From assembly GCF_015291885.1 (NCBI RefSeq), contig NZ_CP036186.1, positions 1,126,001-1,190,000 of the forward strand: DNA of 64,000 nt, in the 5' to 3' direction. How positions within the stretch are numbered: position 1 is the stretch's first letter; the number at the start of each line of letters is the position of its first letter. The translations under genes were made by a program, and so were the position numbers. Below the pieces are notes generated by a model. That model was given only the letters and a program-made list of their open reading frames with translations, searched no databases and had not been told where the DNA came from. This DNA is from Stutzerimonas stutzeri (GTDB taxonomy: Bacteria > Pseudomonadota > Gammaproteobacteria > Pseudomonadales > Pseudomonadaceae). Shown one piece after another: positions 1 through 9,762 of the stretch.

Positions 1-1683
1 GGCATTCCGTTCAACGGCCCGATCGGCGCCGCTCGCGTCGCTTTCCACCCGGAAACAGGCTACCTGTTGAACCCGAACTACGAGCAGCTCAAGGCTTCCA
101 GCCTGGACATGGTTGTAGCCGGTACCAAAGACGCCGTGCTGATGGTTGAGTCGGAAGCCAAAGAGCTGACCGAAGACCAGATGCTGGGCGCTGTGCTGTT
201 CGCCCACGACGAATTCCAAGCCGTGATCCAGGCCGTGACCGAGCTGGCTGCCGAAGCCGCCAAGCCGCGTTGGGACTGGCAGCCGAAAGCGGAAAACACC
301 TCGCTGCTCGATGCTATCCGCAGCGAGTTCGGCGAGGCGATTTCCCAGGCTTACACCATCATCATCAAGCAGGACCGCTACGCGCGTCTGGGCGAGCTGA
401 AAGACCAGGTGGTTGCCAAGTTCTCCGGTGAGGAAGGCCAGCCTTCTGCCAGCGAAGTCAAAGAAGCTTTTGGCGAGATCGAATACCGCACCGTGCGCGA
501 GAACATCGTCAACGGCAAGCCGCGTATTGATGGTCGTGACACTCGTACTGTGCGCGGCCTGAACATCGAGGTCGGTGTACTGGACAAGACTCACGGTTCG
601 GCGCTGTTCACCCGTGGCGAAACCCAGGCTCTGGTGGTTGCTACCCTCGGTACCGCCCGCGACGCGCAGCTGCTCGACACCCTGGAAGGCGAGAAGAAAG
701 ACCCCTTCATGCTGCACTACAACTTTCCGCCGTACTCGGTGGGCGAGTGTGGTCGCATGGGCGCAACTGGTCGTCGCGAGATCGGTCACGGCCGTCTGGC
801 TCGCCGCTCCGTTGCAGCCATGCTGCCGAGTGCCGATGAGTTCCCGTACACCATCCGCGTAGTTTCGGAAATCACCGAATCCAACGGTTCGAGCTCCATG
901 GCTTCCGTTTGCGGTGCTTCCCTGGCGCTGATGGACGCTGGTGTGCCGATGAAGGCACCGGTGGCCGGTATTGCGATGGGTCTGGTTAAAGAAGGCGAGA
1001 AGTTCGCCGTTCTGACCGACATCCTTGGCGACGAAGATCACCTTGGCGACATGGACTTCAAGGTCGCCGGTACCGCCAAAGGCGTTACTGCACTGCAGAT
1101 GGATATCAAGATCCAGGGCATCACCGAAGAGATCATGGAGCAGGCGCTCGAGCAGGCGCTGGAAGCGCGCCTGAACATCCTCGGCCAGATGAACCAGGTC
1201 ATCTCCCAGTCGCGCAGCGAGCTGTCGGCCAACGCACCGACCATGATCGCGATGAAGATTGATCAGGACAAGATTCGCGACGTGATCGGCAAGGGTGGCG
1301 CCACCATTCGTTCCATCTGCGAAGAGACCAAGGCTTCGATCGACATCGAAGACGACGGCTCGATCAAGATCTTCGGCGAAACCAAGGAAGCGGCCGAGGC
1401 GGCGCGTCAGCGCGTTCTGGGCATCACAGCTGAAGCCGAAATCGGCAAGATCTACGTCGGTAAGGTCGAGCGCATCGTTGACTTCGGTGCCTTCGTCAAC
1501 ATCCTGCCTGGCAAGGATGGCCTGGTGCATATCTCGATGCTGAGCGACCAGCGTGTCGAGAAAGTCACCGACGTACTGAAGGAAGGTCAGGAAGTGAAAG
1601 TGCTGGTACTGGACGTGGACAACCGCGGCCGTATCAAGCTCTCCATCAAGGACGTGGCTGCGGCAGAGGCTTCTGGCGTCTGA
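1..1683 (+). CDS. pnp: Polyribonucleotide nucleotidyltransferase (PNPase), 3' part
   Basis: The reading frame is open from the first base and encodes the last 560 residues, so the 5' end lies outside the window. PNPase is a phosphorolytic 3'-5' exoribonuclease in the degradosome. The window covers the end of the first RNase PH-like domain, the helical linker, the second RNase PH domain (around [13 protein letters not shown], then [18 protein letters not shown]), a KH domain ([19 protein letters not shown]) and a C-terminal S1 domain ([20 protein letters not shown]). The frame ends in a TGA followed by a hairpin terminator. A start at position 67 would fall inside the conserved first domain and is not a real start. 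Confidence 0.97.
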   Translation, partial: GIPFNGPIGAARVAFHPETGYLLNPNYEQLKASSLDMVVAGTKDAVLMVESEAKELTEDQMLGAVLFAHDEFQAVIQAVTELAAEAAKPRWDWQPKAENTSLLDAIRSEFGEAISQAYTIIIKQDRYARLGELKDQVVAKFSGEEGQPSASEVKEAFGEIEYRTVRENIVNGKPRIDGRDTRTVRGLNIEVGVLDKTHGSALFTRGETQALVVATLGTARDAQLLDTLEGEKKDPFMLHYNFPPYSVGECGRMGATGRREIGHGRLARRSVAAMLPSADEFPYTIRVVSEITESNGSSSMASVCGASLALMDAGVPMKAPVAGIAMGLVKEGEKFAVLTDILGDEDHLGDMDFKVAGTAKGVTALQMDIKIQGITEEIMEQALEQALEARLNILGQMNQVISQSRSELSANAPTMIAMKIDQDKIRDVIGKGGATIRSICEETKASIDIEDDGSIKIFGETKEAAEAARQRVLGITAEAEIGKIYVGKVERIVDFGAFVNILPGKDGLVHISMLSDQRVEKVTDVLKEGQEVKVLVLDVDNRGRIKLSIKDVAAAEASGV

Positions 1684-1704
1684 AACGACGTGCTTGGTGT
1701 ACAG

Positions 1705-1729
1705 AAAGGGCCTTAGGGCCCTTTTTGTT
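1705..1729 (+). terminator. Rho-independent terminator after pnp
   Basis: A short GC stem (AAGGGCC/GGCCCTT) followed directly by a T-rich run lies 22 bases after the pnp stop codon. Confidence 0.8.
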
Positions 1730-1871
1730 TGCCTCATCCTCCGGTCAGCGAAGGCGCTGAAGGTTGCAAGATGCACGCAATCCTGAGGGGAAACTTGCAT
1801 TGTGCAAGTCAAGAGCAGTTGGTTGGTTTTGTAAGTGGCTGTATTTAAAGGAAAAAAAATTATAATCAAGT

Positions 1872-1886
1872 TGGCATAACGCTTGC
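1872..1886 (+). promoter_or_regulatory. Candidate sigma-54 promoter for the BON-domain gene
   Basis: TGGCAT-N5-TTGC has the exact GG/GC spacing of an RpoN -24/-12 promoter and differs from TGGCAC-N5-TTGC at one base. The predicted start is near 1898, about 54 bases before the ATG at 1952. The flanking bases are AT-rich, and an alternative -10-like TATAAT lies at about 1861-1866. No enhancer-binding site was recognised. Confidence 0.5.
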
Positions 1887-1951
1887 GATGTTATCTGTGC
1901 ATCTGAGGCCGGAGTCATGCCCCAGAAATCACGAGAACAGGAGTGACATCT

Positions 1952-2320
1952 ATGAAGACTACTCAGACCCTTACTGCCGCCGCCATTGCCGCTGCCCTCA
2001 GCCTGCCGTTCGCCGGTGCAGCCCTGGCAGATAACACCCCTGCCATCGACAAGACTGACACCGTCATGTTGGCCGCTAACACTATGGACGATGCTGGTGA
2101 TGCCGTATCCGATACTTGGATCACCACCAAGGTGAAGTCCACCCTGCTGGCCGAGGACGCAACTCCTGGCATGGATATCGAAGTAGAGACCAAGGATGGC
2201 GTTGTTTCGCTGTCCGGCACCGTAGCTACCGAAGCAGAGAAAGAAGTCGCCATCAGCAAAGCCAAAGGCATCAAAGGCGTGCGTGATGTGGCTGCGGACG
2301 GCCTGAAAGCCGCCGAGTAA
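1952..2320 (+). CDS. Periplasmic BON-domain protein, OsmY-like
   Basis: This encodes a 122-residue exported protein. Residues 1-26 form a signal peptide (basic start, alanine/leucine core, AALA cleavage motif). The rest contains one BON domain, about residues 50-120, with the pattern TTKVKSTLLAEDATPG followed by VVSLSGTVATEAEK and a final IKGVRDV strand. BON domains bind phospholipid surfaces, and OsmY-type proteins are periplasmic and stress-induced. The ATG at 1952 is chosen over an in-frame GTG at 1943 because AGGAG ends eight bases before it. The gene stands alone between two terminators. Unlike E. coli OsmY it has one BON repeat rather than two. The exact role is unknown. Confidence 0.85.
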   Translation: MKTTQTLTAAAIAAALSLPFAGAALADNTPAIDKTDTVMLAANTMDDAGDAVSDTWITTKVKSTLLAEDATPGMDIEVETKDGVVSLSGTVATEAEKEVAISKAKGIKGVRDVAADGLKAAE

Positions 2321-2358
2321 TACCTCTTTCCCGCCATTGAGTGGTGGGTGAGCGAATA

Positions 2359-2386
2359 AAAAAACCCCGCCGATGGCGGGGTTTTT
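2359..2386. terminator. Bidirectional terminator
   Basis: AAAAACCCCGCC-GAT-GGCGGGGTTTTT is a strong symmetric stem flanked by A and T runs. It lies between the BON gene (plus) and the DUF2845 gene (minus) and can end transcription from both sides. Confidence 0.9.
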
Positions 2387-2393
2387 CGTGCGG

Positions 2394-2702
2394 CTAATTA
2401 CCTCGCTGGCTGTCGATTTGCCGGAGCCGATTGCCCTCGAAGCGCAGGAAATGCAGCATGCCGTTGTTTGGCCCATAGATCCATTCCTCGACTGGCACCT
2501 CCTGGCGGTATCCGTAATCGTCGACGATCTCCTTGTAGCCGACCATAGCGCTGCTGGCCGGATCTCCGCATTTGCTGCGTACCTCCGCGGTGGATGCATC
2601 CAGGCTCACCAGGCGGCTGTTACAGCGATAGGTAGACGATGCCTCGGCGTGCAGAGTGCCTAGCGACAGGCAGAGCAGTAGGGCGGATACGCGTTGATTC
2701 AT
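2394..2702 (-). CDS. DUF2845 secreted protein (copy 1)
   Basis: This 102-residue protein has a signal peptide of about 20 residues (MNQRVSALLLCLSLGTLHA). The short domain after it has two cysteines (YRCNSRLVS and RSKCGDPA) and the EEWIYGPNNGMLHFLRFEGN motif seen in DUF2845 proteins. The start at 2702 is chosen because it gives an intact signal peptide; the longer upstream frame reads through the neighbouring gene. Its product clearly resembles the gene just upstream (2720-3016), so the two are tandem paralogues. The function is unknown, and a periplasmic location is inferred from the signal peptide. Confidence 0.8.
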   Translation of the reverse strand: MNQRVSALLLCLSLGTLHAEASSTYRCNSRLVSLDASTAEVRSKCGDPASSAMVGYKEIVDDYGYRQEVPVEEWIYGPNNGMLHFLRFEGNRLRQIDSQRGN

Positions 2703-2719
2703 CAGCTGACTCCAGGTGT

Positions 2720-3016
2720 TCAATTGGCCCGGCGGGTTTCGATACGAACCAGACGGTTGCCTTCGAAGGTGAGGATGCTGAGCATGCCATTGCGCGGCCC
2801 ATAGACCCATTCTTCCAGCGCGAACTCTTGCCGGTCGTTGCGGCTTAGGGTGTAGCCCACCAGATCGCGATGTCCCGGTGTTCCGCATTTGCGTTCGACC
2901 TCGAAGGTGCGGTCACCCGTGGTGACCAGCTGACTACCGCAGCGCATGGTGTCGGCCTGAGCGTTGGTAATGGTTGCCAGCAACACGCCGGCGACGAGGT
3001 ATTTCATCATTTCCAT
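2720..3016 (-). CDS. DUF2845 secreted protein (copy 2)
   Basis: This 98-residue protein has a signal peptide (MEMMKYLVAGVLLATITNAQA). Its DUF2845 domain carries the paired cysteines (MRCGSQLV, ERKCGTPG) and the LEEWVYGPRNGMLSILTFEG motif shared with copy 1. The start at 3016 has GGAG six bases upstream. The A of its ATG is the last base of the DUF748 gene's TGA stop (TGATG), so the two are probably translationally coupled. The function is unknown; it may act in the same envelope process as the DUF748 protein. Confidence 0.82.
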   Translation of the reverse strand: MEMMKYLVAGVLLATITNAQADTMRCGSQLVTTGDRTFEVERKCGTPGHRDLVGYTLSRNDRQEFALEEWVYGPRNGMLSILTFEGNRLVRIETRRAN

Positions 3017-5910
3017 CAGTCACTCCCTAGGTGCAGTGCAGTGGCTACCTTGCCATCGCTCGGCTGTTCTGCGGTGCCGGTGTCCAATAGATAGACCCGC
3101 TCGGAATCCAGTCCGGCCTCGACCAGATAGCCCTTTATCGCCGCGGCGCGATCACGGCTGAGCCGACGCAGTAGTGCTGCATTGTCCGCCCAGGACTCGA
3201 GCACTGCCTGACGCATCTGCTGGGTACGTTGTTCGGCATCCAGTTCGGCCCATGCGGATGGCGGCTGATGGCTGAGTCGGCTGCGGTAGATGCCCTCCAG
3301 CAGCGGCGCTTCGTCCTCTGTCTCGATGCGTATCAGCGAGGGATCGGCAGGCACCTTGTCGCCTCGACGCTGCAGGATCCGGTACTGCGTTTCGCGGTAT
3401 TCCTGCTGCAAACGCTGTTCGGCCAAGAGCGGCCCATCAATAGCACCGGCACTCATCCCTTCCACTTCCAGGCGCAGGCCTGGACGCTGTTTCAATGCTG
3501 ATGCGAGGGTGTCGAGAACCTTGCGCGCTTCGGCGTCCAGCGTGCTACTAGCCGGTTCGAACCCGATGTGGCTGAGGTCGCTATCGTCACCGCCGGCCAA
3601 GCCCGCAATGAACTTGAATGGTGCCTGGGCGGCGCGCACTACCAGGTTACGTAGTGTCTGCCAGACGATCGGCATGACGCTGAACTGCGGATCGTTCAGA
3701 TTGCCCTGCACGGGCAGCTCAATCGAAATAGTGCCTTTGGTGTCCTTGAGCAACGCCACCGCCAGCCGTATTGGCAGGTCTACCGCATCAGGGCTGTCGA
3801 CTTTTTCGCCAAGCTGCAGCTGTTCCAGTACAACCTTGTTTTGCGCGTTCAGTTGGCCTTGTTGAATTCGGTAGTGCAAATCTAGGTTCAGGCGACCCTT
3901 GCGGATGCGGTATCCGGCGAACTTGCCGGAATAAGGGGTGAGGGTGGTCAATTCGACCTGGCGAAAGCTCGTAGCGATATCAAGGCTCTGCAGCGGGTCG
4001 AACGGTGTCAGGCTGCCCTTGATGCTGACCGGCGCGTACTGATCAACCTTGCCCGCGATATCCACCGAGGCAGCCTTTGGCGCCCGATTGTCGAGCGTAC
4101 CGATCTTGCCGTTCAGCGATTGGACGGCTGTGACGAACGGAGGACGCAGACTGAAGTCGGCGAAGTTCGCCGAGCCATTGGCGATAGCGATGCCGCCAAT
4201 GTGAATAGCGAGCGGTTCCGATGCACTTGGTTGCACCTGCGCGCTTCCATCTGCAGGCTCGCTGCGATCAACCAGCAGATCATTGATGTTGGTGGTCAGG
4301 TCTGGGTTGATGATGAAGCGGGCGTAGGGTTGGCTCAGATCGATCCGCTCGATGTCCAGGCTCTTCGGGTGCTGGTAATCAAGCCCACTGAGCTGTAGCC
4401 GCTGCCATTTGACGAAGTCACGATTGTTAATCGTATCGAGGGTATGCAGTTGCGTGGCGTCGATCGCTCCGCGCACGCTAAACGCCAGGGGTTCGGCGCT
4501 CTGCAAATCAACCTCAAGTTCGCTGGCCAGCATGCCGCTGCGCAGTTCCAAATGCACCAGCGGGCTCAGATAGGCCTGAGCCAGCCGCAGGTCGATGTCG
4601 CTCATGGATACGGCCAGCTTGCCGCTTACCGGGCTCAGCTGCAGCTGACCAGCTGCCCGGAGGGCGCCCTGCCTGCCTACGCCTGTATCCAGCTTGAGGG
4701 CGAAGGGGCTAGCGCCCAGGCTATCGAAGTCGCTGATGTCCAGGTTCAGTGGGCCTAGTTTCAGCGCAACTTCCTCTTCGGGGACGCGATCGACGAGGTG
4801 GGCCTGATAGTCGCGCAGTTGTGCGTCGCGCAGCAGCACCTGCCAAGGGGGGCTCTGCGTCGTCTGTGACTCGGTTCGCTGGGCATCTGCCGGGGAGTCC
4901 GCGTTGTCATTCGTTGAGGTAAACAGCTTTTGCCAGTCCAGCTCTCCATCGGCCTCGCGGGCGGCCCAGGTCTCCAGGTCGCGACTGCGCAGCTTGCCGA
5001 TGATGACTTTTTGCTTAGCCAGATCCACTGCGGTTTCGCTCAGTTCGAGACGCTCCAGGCGAACCAGCGGGCGCCCGTCGGCGGCGTCGAGCGCCAGCGA
5101 TTGTAGTGCTAGGACGGCATTCTCCAGCGTGAGCGCCAATCCTTCGCTGAGGTCCAGACGATAAGCGGTACTGAGCTCGACGCTGCCTTCCTTAAGAGCC
5201 AGTGGAGCAGCGTCGCGCACGTAAGGCCAGAAGTCCTTCAACTGGAGTTTGCTGACTTGCAGGTGGCCTTGGGATGCCAGCGGCTGCAGGCTGAAGGTGC
5301 CTTGCCAGTCGATACGTCCGCCACTCTGGCCGCTGGCTGTGAGACGAGCCTCGGCGTGGCCGTCGGCCCGGGTGGCCAGATTATGCAGTTCGAAATCGAG
5401 CGAATCGTAGACCAGCGTTATCGCCTCGCTGGGGCGCTGGTCCTGAAAGCTGAGGTATCCACGCTCAAGCTGCAGGCGATCGATACGCAGCGGAAAAATA
5501 TCCCGCTCCTCACTGGCTGGTGCTTCTGATTCGGGCACTTCGAACAGCTGACTGAGGTTGAGCGCGCCGTCTGCGGCAATGCGCACCTCAGTATGCGGCG
5601 CGACCAGCTCCACGTTGGCAAGGTGCAGCGTGCGCTGCCAGAGGCTAGCCCATTGCAGGTCGAGGTATAGCTTTTCCAAAGCCAGCTGGCGATCGTCCTG
5701 TTCACCTATGTGCAGGTTGTACAGAGCGAGCTCAAGGCTGAAGGGGTTGAGCTCGATGCGTTCCAGGCTGGCCGGCAAGGTCGCGTAGGCAGCCAGTTGC
5801 TGATTGGCGATGCGCTGCGCAACACCGGGCAGGATCAAAAAGCCGAGCAGGCTGTAGCAGATTAATGCGAGCGTGACACCGGTGAACGCACGCTTCATTC
5901 CATTGGGCAT
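3016..5910 (-). CDS. DUF748 domain envelope protein (AsmA-like)
   Basis: This 964-residue protein has one N-terminal membrane anchor (about residues 8-30, GVTLALICYSLLGFLILPGV) and a very long beta-rich periplasmic region typical of DUF748/AsmA-like proteins. The C-terminal 150 residues resemble an OmpA-like fold (IGFEPASSTLDAEARKVLD, later RDRAAAIKGYLVEAGLDSERV), as in other large DUF748 proteins. AsmA-type proteins are linked to phospholipid transport and outer-membrane integrity; for this protein that is inference. It is first in an overlapping set with the downstream DUF2845 genes. The start is uncertain, as a second ATG lies four codons downstream (MKRAF). Confidence 0.8.
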   Translation of the reverse strand: MPNGMKRAFTGVTLALICYSLLGFLILPGVAQRIANQQLAAYATLPASLERIELNPFSLELALYNLHIGEQDDRQLALEKLYLDLQWASLWQRTLHLANVELVAPHTEVRIAADGALNLSQLFEVPESEAPASEERDIFPLRIDRLQLERGYLSFQDQRPSEAITLVYDSLDFELHNLATRADGHAEARLTASGQSGGRIDWQGTFSLQPLASQGHLQVSKLQLKDFWPYVRDAAPLALKEGSVELSTAYRLDLSEGLALTLENAVLALQSLALDAADGRPLVRLERLELSETAVDLAKQKVIIGKLRSRDLETWAAREADGELDWQKLFTSTNDNADSPADAQRTESQTTQSPPWQVLLRDAQLRDYQAHLVDRVPEEEVALKLGPLNLDISDFDSLGASPFALKLDTGVGRQGALRAAGQLQLSPVSGKLAVSMSDIDLRLAQAYLSPLVHLELRSGMLASELEVDLQSAEPLAFSVRGAIDATQLHTLDTINNRDFVKWQRLQLSGLDYQHPKSLDIERIDLSQPYARFIINPDLTTNINDLLVDRSEPADGSAQVQPSASEPLAIHIGGIAIANGSANFADFSLRPPFVTAVQSLNGKIGTLDNRAPKAASVDIAGKVDQYAPVSIKGSLTPFDPLQSLDIATSFRQVELTTLTPYSGKFAGYRIRKGRLNLDLHYRIQQGQLNAQNKVVLEQLQLGEKVDSPDAVDLPIRLAVALLKDTKGTISIELPVQGNLNDPQFSVMPIVWQTLRNLVVRAAQAPFKFIAGLAGGDDSDLSHIGFEPASSTLDAEARKVLDTLASALKQRPGLRLEVEGMSAGAIDGPLLAEQRLQQEYRETQYRILQRRGDKVPADPSLIRIETEDEAPLLEGIYRSRLSHQPPSAWAELDAEQRTQQMRQAVLESWADNAALLRRLSRDRAAAIKGYLVEAGLDSERVYLLDTGTAEQPSDGKVATALHLGSD

Positions 5911-5995
5911 GGCCGGATGTATTCCTGGCGGATGGGTGCCTTGGAGTATGGCATGGGTTTGCGGTTCCCCGAGTCGAGCGATATGGGCGAGGCGT

Positions 5996-7012
5996 TCAGA
6001 GCTGGAGAATCAGAACCTTGAGCGGTGGCAGCCCATCGTGGGAGGGGAAATCCGCGGCAGGCGCCAGTGTCTGCCATTCGCGCACCGGTCTGCCGGCCTT
6101 CTCGGCGCAGCGCAGCACCTGAGTACGCCAGTCCTGCATCGACACTTTTGCCAGGTTGTTGCAGCAGATCAGCACCCCGCCCTCAGCAGTGGCCAGTAGT
6201 GCTGGCTTGAGTAGGCTCTGATAGTCACGCAGCAGGTCCACCGTGCCGAAGGCGCTGCGCGCCCAGGCGGGTGGATCGAGCAGCACCAGATCGAACTGAC
6301 GCTGCGCCAAGCGTGGGTACGCCGGCAACGTTCGGCCACGACGTGCGCTCACCGGTAGGCCGGCCAGTTGGCGAATGGCTGGGAAGTAATCGGAGTGAAC
6401 GAATTGCATTGGCGGCAGCGATGGGTTGAGTTCGCCGTTTTCCCGACCCACCGCCAAATTGCGCTCGGCAAAATCGACGTTCCAGACTTCCTGCGCGCCG
6501 CCCGCCGCAGCGCATAACCCGACGCCGCAGGTGTAGGAAAACAGGTTGAGCACCGACTTGCCGGCGCTGTGTTGCTTGACCCAGCCGCGGGCGTTGCGCA
6601 GGTCGAGGAAAAGCAGCGGATCCTGGCCGGAGTGACGCGCGCGTACGCGGTAGCGCAGCCCCCACTCATGGCCGATCTGATCCTCGAGTGCGGCATCGTC
6701 TGGCTGATGTCCCGCAGCGCTGCGGTCGATACGCGAGTTGCTCTGCGAGCGATCGTTGTAGATGAGCTGCAGCCGCTGGCCGATAAAGCTGATGGCCTCG
6801 TCATGGATAGTTTGCAGCGATTGCGCATCGAGCGACTGGTGAAAGCTCTGCACCATCAACTGCGGACCGTAACGATCAACGGTCAAGCCGGCCGCACCCT
6901 CCTGGCTGCCGTGGAATAAGCGATAGCAATCCGTGCCCTGTTGCTGCAGTTCGTCGAGCAACTCGCGTCGTGAGTCGAAGGCGGCGCGCAGCGCCTGGTC
7001 TAGAGATGCCAT
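5996..7012 (-). CDS. Class I SAM-dependent methyltransferase (RlmI/RlmK-like)
   Basis: This 338-residue protein begins with a small domain (LTVDRYGPQLMVQSF) like the linker of rRNA cytosine/guanine methyltransferases. The Rossmann methyltransferase core follows: SAM loop NLFSYTCGVGLCAA, acidic strand-2 motif EVWNVDFAERNL, and a catalytic-loop motif LVLLDPPAWARS. The DPPAW motif is typical of the 23S rRNA methyltransferase group containing RlmI and RlmL/K. No PUA domain is seen at the N terminus, so it is not a standard RlmI. The substrate is probably RNA but cannot be stated. It lies 85 bases upstream of the DUF748 gene on the same strand. Confidence 0.8.
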   Translation of the reverse strand: MASLDQALRAAFDSRRELLDELQQQGTDCYRLFHGSQEGAAGLTVDRYGPQLMVQSFHQSLDAQSLQTIHDEAISFIGQRLQLIYNDRSQSNSRIDRSAAGHQPDDAALEDQIGHEWGLRYRVRARHSGQDPLLFLDLRNARGWVKQHSAGKSVLNLFSYTCGVGLCAAAGGAQEVWNVDFAERNLAVGRENGELNPSLPPMQFVHSDYFPAIRQLAGLPVSARRGRTLPAYPRLAQRQFDLVLLDPPAWARSAFGTVDLLRDYQSLLKPALLATAEGGVLICCNNLAKVSMQDWRTQVLRCAEKAGRPVREWQTLAPAADFPSHDGLPPLKVLILQL

Positions 7013-7078
7013 GCGCGGCGACTCGAAATAGAGAAGGGCGCGCAGTTTAACAAGAAACGCTTCAGCGGTCGGTCGACG

Positions 7079-7954
7079 CTAGCGTGACGGCAGGCCCATA
7101 CGCCGCCGCGCACGGTGTACCGAGGCGTTACGCACGGCCCAGCGCAGCACTGGTGCGATATTGCGTACACCCGTCCGGATGAGCTGGCGGCGGGCCTCGC
7201 TCAGGGTTAAGCCGAACATGACGGTAGCCCAATCGGGCATCAGTTCTACGCCAGCGTGCAGCATCAGCGTGCCGAACGGTCTCAGCAGTCTGCTGGGCGC
7301 GGGGGCGGTGCGCAGTATCTGCAGAATCTCCAGCGCGCGCTCGTCACTGTGCAACTGCGGGCGAACGCGTTCGAAATATGCCTCGATCTCTACACGCGAG
7401 CGTGGCACTTCACGGGCGCCCAGGCGCTCGGCGATCAGCGCGACTTCTGCGTAATAGCGATCCTGGTCGGCAGCGGAAAGTGCCGGGTTGAGATAGCGCA
7501 GGTGTGACTTGAGGAAGCTGCTGACTTCGGCGACGTGAACCCAGGTCAGCAGGTCCGGATCGGACGCGGCATAGGCCCGCCCGTCTGGCGCCGTGCCAGT
7601 CACTCCGGAGTGAATTCTCCGGACCCGCTCGATCAGCCGGTCGGCATCAGCATGGCTGCCGAAGGTCGTCGCCGCAATGAACTGCCCTGTGCGGCGCAGT
7701 CGGCCGAGCAGGTCGTCACGGAAGTTCGAGTGATCCCAAACGCCGGCCAGCGCCAGCGGATGCAGTGCCTGTAGGAGCAGCGCGGATATTCCGCCGACCA
7801 TCATCGAAGTGAAGTCGCCATGCACGCGCCAGCAGACCGAGTCGGGGCCGAACAGGCCGGGGTCGCCCGGCGGGCTCTCATAGTCCACCCCGCCGATCGC
7901 AAGGCCGGTTAGGCTCAGTACGCGGGTTTCGATATGTTGGCGGATGAGTTCCAT
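7079..7954 (-). CDS. Oxygenase MpaB-family protein (DUF2236)
   Basis: This 291-residue soluble protein has the pattern of the DUF2236/MpaB family: WRVHGDFTSMMVGGISALLL, then HPLALAGVWDHSNF, then RVRRIHSGVTGTAPDGR and WVHVAEVSSFLKSH. The conserved histidines and arginines in these stretches belong to the heme or metal-binding core of the family, which includes latex-clearing protein and the fungal MpaB oxygenase. The substrate is unknown here. The gene stands alone between pgi and the methyltransferase on the minus strand, with 142 bases to the end of pgi. Confidence 0.8.
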   Translation of the reverse strand: MELIRQHIETRVLSLTGLAIGGVDYESPPGDPGLFGPDSVCWRVHGDFTSMMVGGISALLLQALHPLALAGVWDHSNFRDDLLGRLRRTGQFIAATTFGSHADADRLIERVRRIHSGVTGTAPDGRAYAASDPDLLTWVHVAEVSSFLKSHLRYLNPALSAADQDRYYAEVALIAERLGAREVPRSRVEIEAYFERVRPQLHSDERALEILQILRTAPAPSRLLRPFGTLMLHAGVELMPDWATVMFGLTLSEARRQLIRTGVRNIAPVLRWAVRNASVHRARRRMGLPSR

Positions 7955-8057
7955 GGATACAGCGCTTTTGGCTTGGACCTGAGCGATGTTACCTGATCAC
8001 GTAGCGCCCATCGGCCGGTCGTCAGTTGCTGGCGAAAGGGACAGAGAGGGGGAGCGA

Positions 8058-8087
8058 GACCGGACAGTAGCCAGGCACTGTCCGGTC
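8058..8087 (-). terminator. Perfect 11-bp hairpin after pgi
   Basis: The arms GACCGGACAGT and ACTGTCCGGTC flank an 8-base loop, 10 bases past the pgi stop. No T run follows on the minus strand, so it may be a processing or stability hairpin rather than an intrinsic terminator. Confidence 0.5.
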
Positions 8088-8097
8088 GAGAGCGGAA

Positions 8098-9762
8098 TCA
8101 GCCGCGATGGCGACCGCGGAAAAAGTCGATTAGGCCTTGGGTGGAGGCATCTTCTGCCGGAGCCGCGTCGAAGCAGGTCATCTGGTTGTAGACGGTTTTG
8201 CCCAGATCCTTGCCGAGTTCCACGCCCCACTGATCGAACGAGTTGATTCCCCAGATCACGCCCTGAACGAAGACCTTGTGCTCGTACAGTGCGATCAGGG
8301 CGCCGAGGCGGCCGGGACTGATGGTCTCCATCACCACGGTATTGCTCGGTCGGTTGCCCGGAATCACCTTGTGCGGTGCCAGGCGTTGGACCTCGGCTTC
8401 GCTCAACCCTTTGGCACGCAGTTCGGCCTCGGCTTCCTCGCGTGTCTTGCCGCGCATCAGCGCCTGACTCTGCGACAGGCAGTTGGCATAGAGCCATTCA
8501 TGGTGGTCGGCAACGGGGTTGTGGCTGACCACCGGCACGATGAAGTCGGCTGGAATGAGCGGGGTGCCCTGGTGCAGCAACTGATGGTAGGCATGTTGAC
8601 CATTGGCGCCTACGCCGCCCCAGATCACCGGGCCGGTAGTGCAGGAGACCGGCGTACCGTCCTGCCGCACGCTCTTGCCGTTGGACTCCATATCCATCTG
8701 CTGCAGGTGTTTGACGAAGTTGCGCAGGTAATGGTCGTAGGGTAGGAAGGCATAGCTCTCAGCGCCCCAGAAGTTGTGGTACCAGATGCCGAGCATTGCC
8801 AGCAGCACCGGCATGTTGCTTTCGAACGGTTCCGTCAGGAAATGCTGGTCCATGCTATAGGCGCCGGACAGCAGGTCCTTGAAGTTGGACATGCCGATCG
8901 CCAGCGCGATGGGCAGGCCGATTGCCGACCACAGCGAATAACGGCCACCGACCCAGTCCCACATCGGGAAGATGTTCTTCTCGCGAATACCGAAATCGAC
9001 GGCGGCCTTCTTATTGCTGGTGACAGCGATGAAGTGGCGGTAGAGCTTCTCTTCGGTGCCGCCCTTGCCCAGATACCAGGTGCGCGCGGCCTGGGCATTC
9101 TTCAGCGTTTCGAGTGTGCCGAAGGTCTTGCTGGAGATGATGAACAGGGTCGTTTCGACGTTGAGCTTGGCGGTTACTTCGCGGAACTCGCTGCCGTCGA
9201 TATTGGCCAGGTAGTGCGTGCGCACGCCGTGCTGGGTAAACGGCAGCAGCGCTTCTGATACCAGCTGCGGACCGAGGAACGAGCCGCCGATGCCGATGTT
9301 CACCACATCGGTGATGGTCTTGTCGCTGAAGCCGCGCCACAGGTTGTTGTGGATTCGGGTAACGATATCGGTCATCTGCGCCAGTGCGGTGTGCACATCG
9401 CGCATGATGTTCTGCCCGTCGACCATCACTGACTCACCCATAGGGCGACGCAGTGCGGTGTGCAATACGGGGCGGTTTTCCGATGCGTTGATGCGTTCGC
9501 CTTCAAACATGGCGCGTGCAGCCTGCTCGACGCCAGCCTCGCGGGCCAGGTTCACCAGCAGCGTGCGGGTTTCAGGGGTGATCAGGTTTTTCGAATAGTC
9601 GAGAAACAGGCCGCTGCAGGAAACCGACAGATCATCGAAACGCGTCGGGTCGGCCTTGAATGCCTCTCGCATGCTGAAGTTCTGCATGGTCAGGCGGTGT
9701 TCTTCCAGGGCCTTCCAGGACGGCAGGCCGGTGACATCGAGCGGATGCTGGTAGTAGCTCAT
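8098..9762 (-). CDS. pgi: Glucose-6-phosphate isomerase
   Basis: This 554-residue enzyme interconverts glucose-6-phosphate and fructose-6-phosphate in the cytoplasm. In pseudomonads it mainly serves gluconeogenesis and the cyclic Entner-Doudoroff route. Family motifs are clear: [19 protein letters not shown] (sugar-phosphate binding), [18 protein letters not shown] and [17 protein letters not shown] near the C terminus. The start is placed at [16 protein letters not shown] (9762), which matches the usual 554-residue length. A longer frame upstream is an unsupported extension. The gene appears monocistronic. Confidence 0.96.
   Translation of the reverse strand: MSYYQHPLDVTGLPSWKALEEHRLTMQNFSMREAFKADPTRFDDLSVSCSGLFLDYSKNLITPETRTLLVNLAREAGVEQAARAMFEGERINASENRPVLHTALRRPMGESVMVDGQNIMRDVHTALAQMTDIVTRIHNNLWRGFSDKTITDVVNIGIGGSFLGPQLVSEALLPFTQHGVRTHYLANIDGSEFREVTAKLNVETTLFIISSKTFGTLETLKNAQAARTWYLGKGGTEEKLYRHFIAVTSNKKAAVDFGIREKNIFPMWDWVGGRYSLWSAIGLPIALAIGMSNFKDLLSGAYSMDQHFLTEPFESNMPVLLAMLGIWYHNFWGAESYAFLPYDHYLRNFVKHLQQMDMESNGKSVRQDGTPVSCTTGPVIWGGVGANGQHAYHQLLHQGTPLIPADFIVPVVSHNPVADHHEWLYANCLSQSQALMRGKTREEAEAELRAKGLSEAEVQRLAPHKVIPGNRPSNTVVMETISPGRLGALIALYEHKVFVQGVIWGINSFDQWGVELGKDLGKTVYNQMTCFDAAPAEDASTQGLIDFFRGRHRG

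Noticed and set aside
1745..2599. A 284-residue minus-strand frame opposite the BON gene
   Set aside because: It runs through a bidirectional terminator and the DUF2845 gene and resembles no protein.
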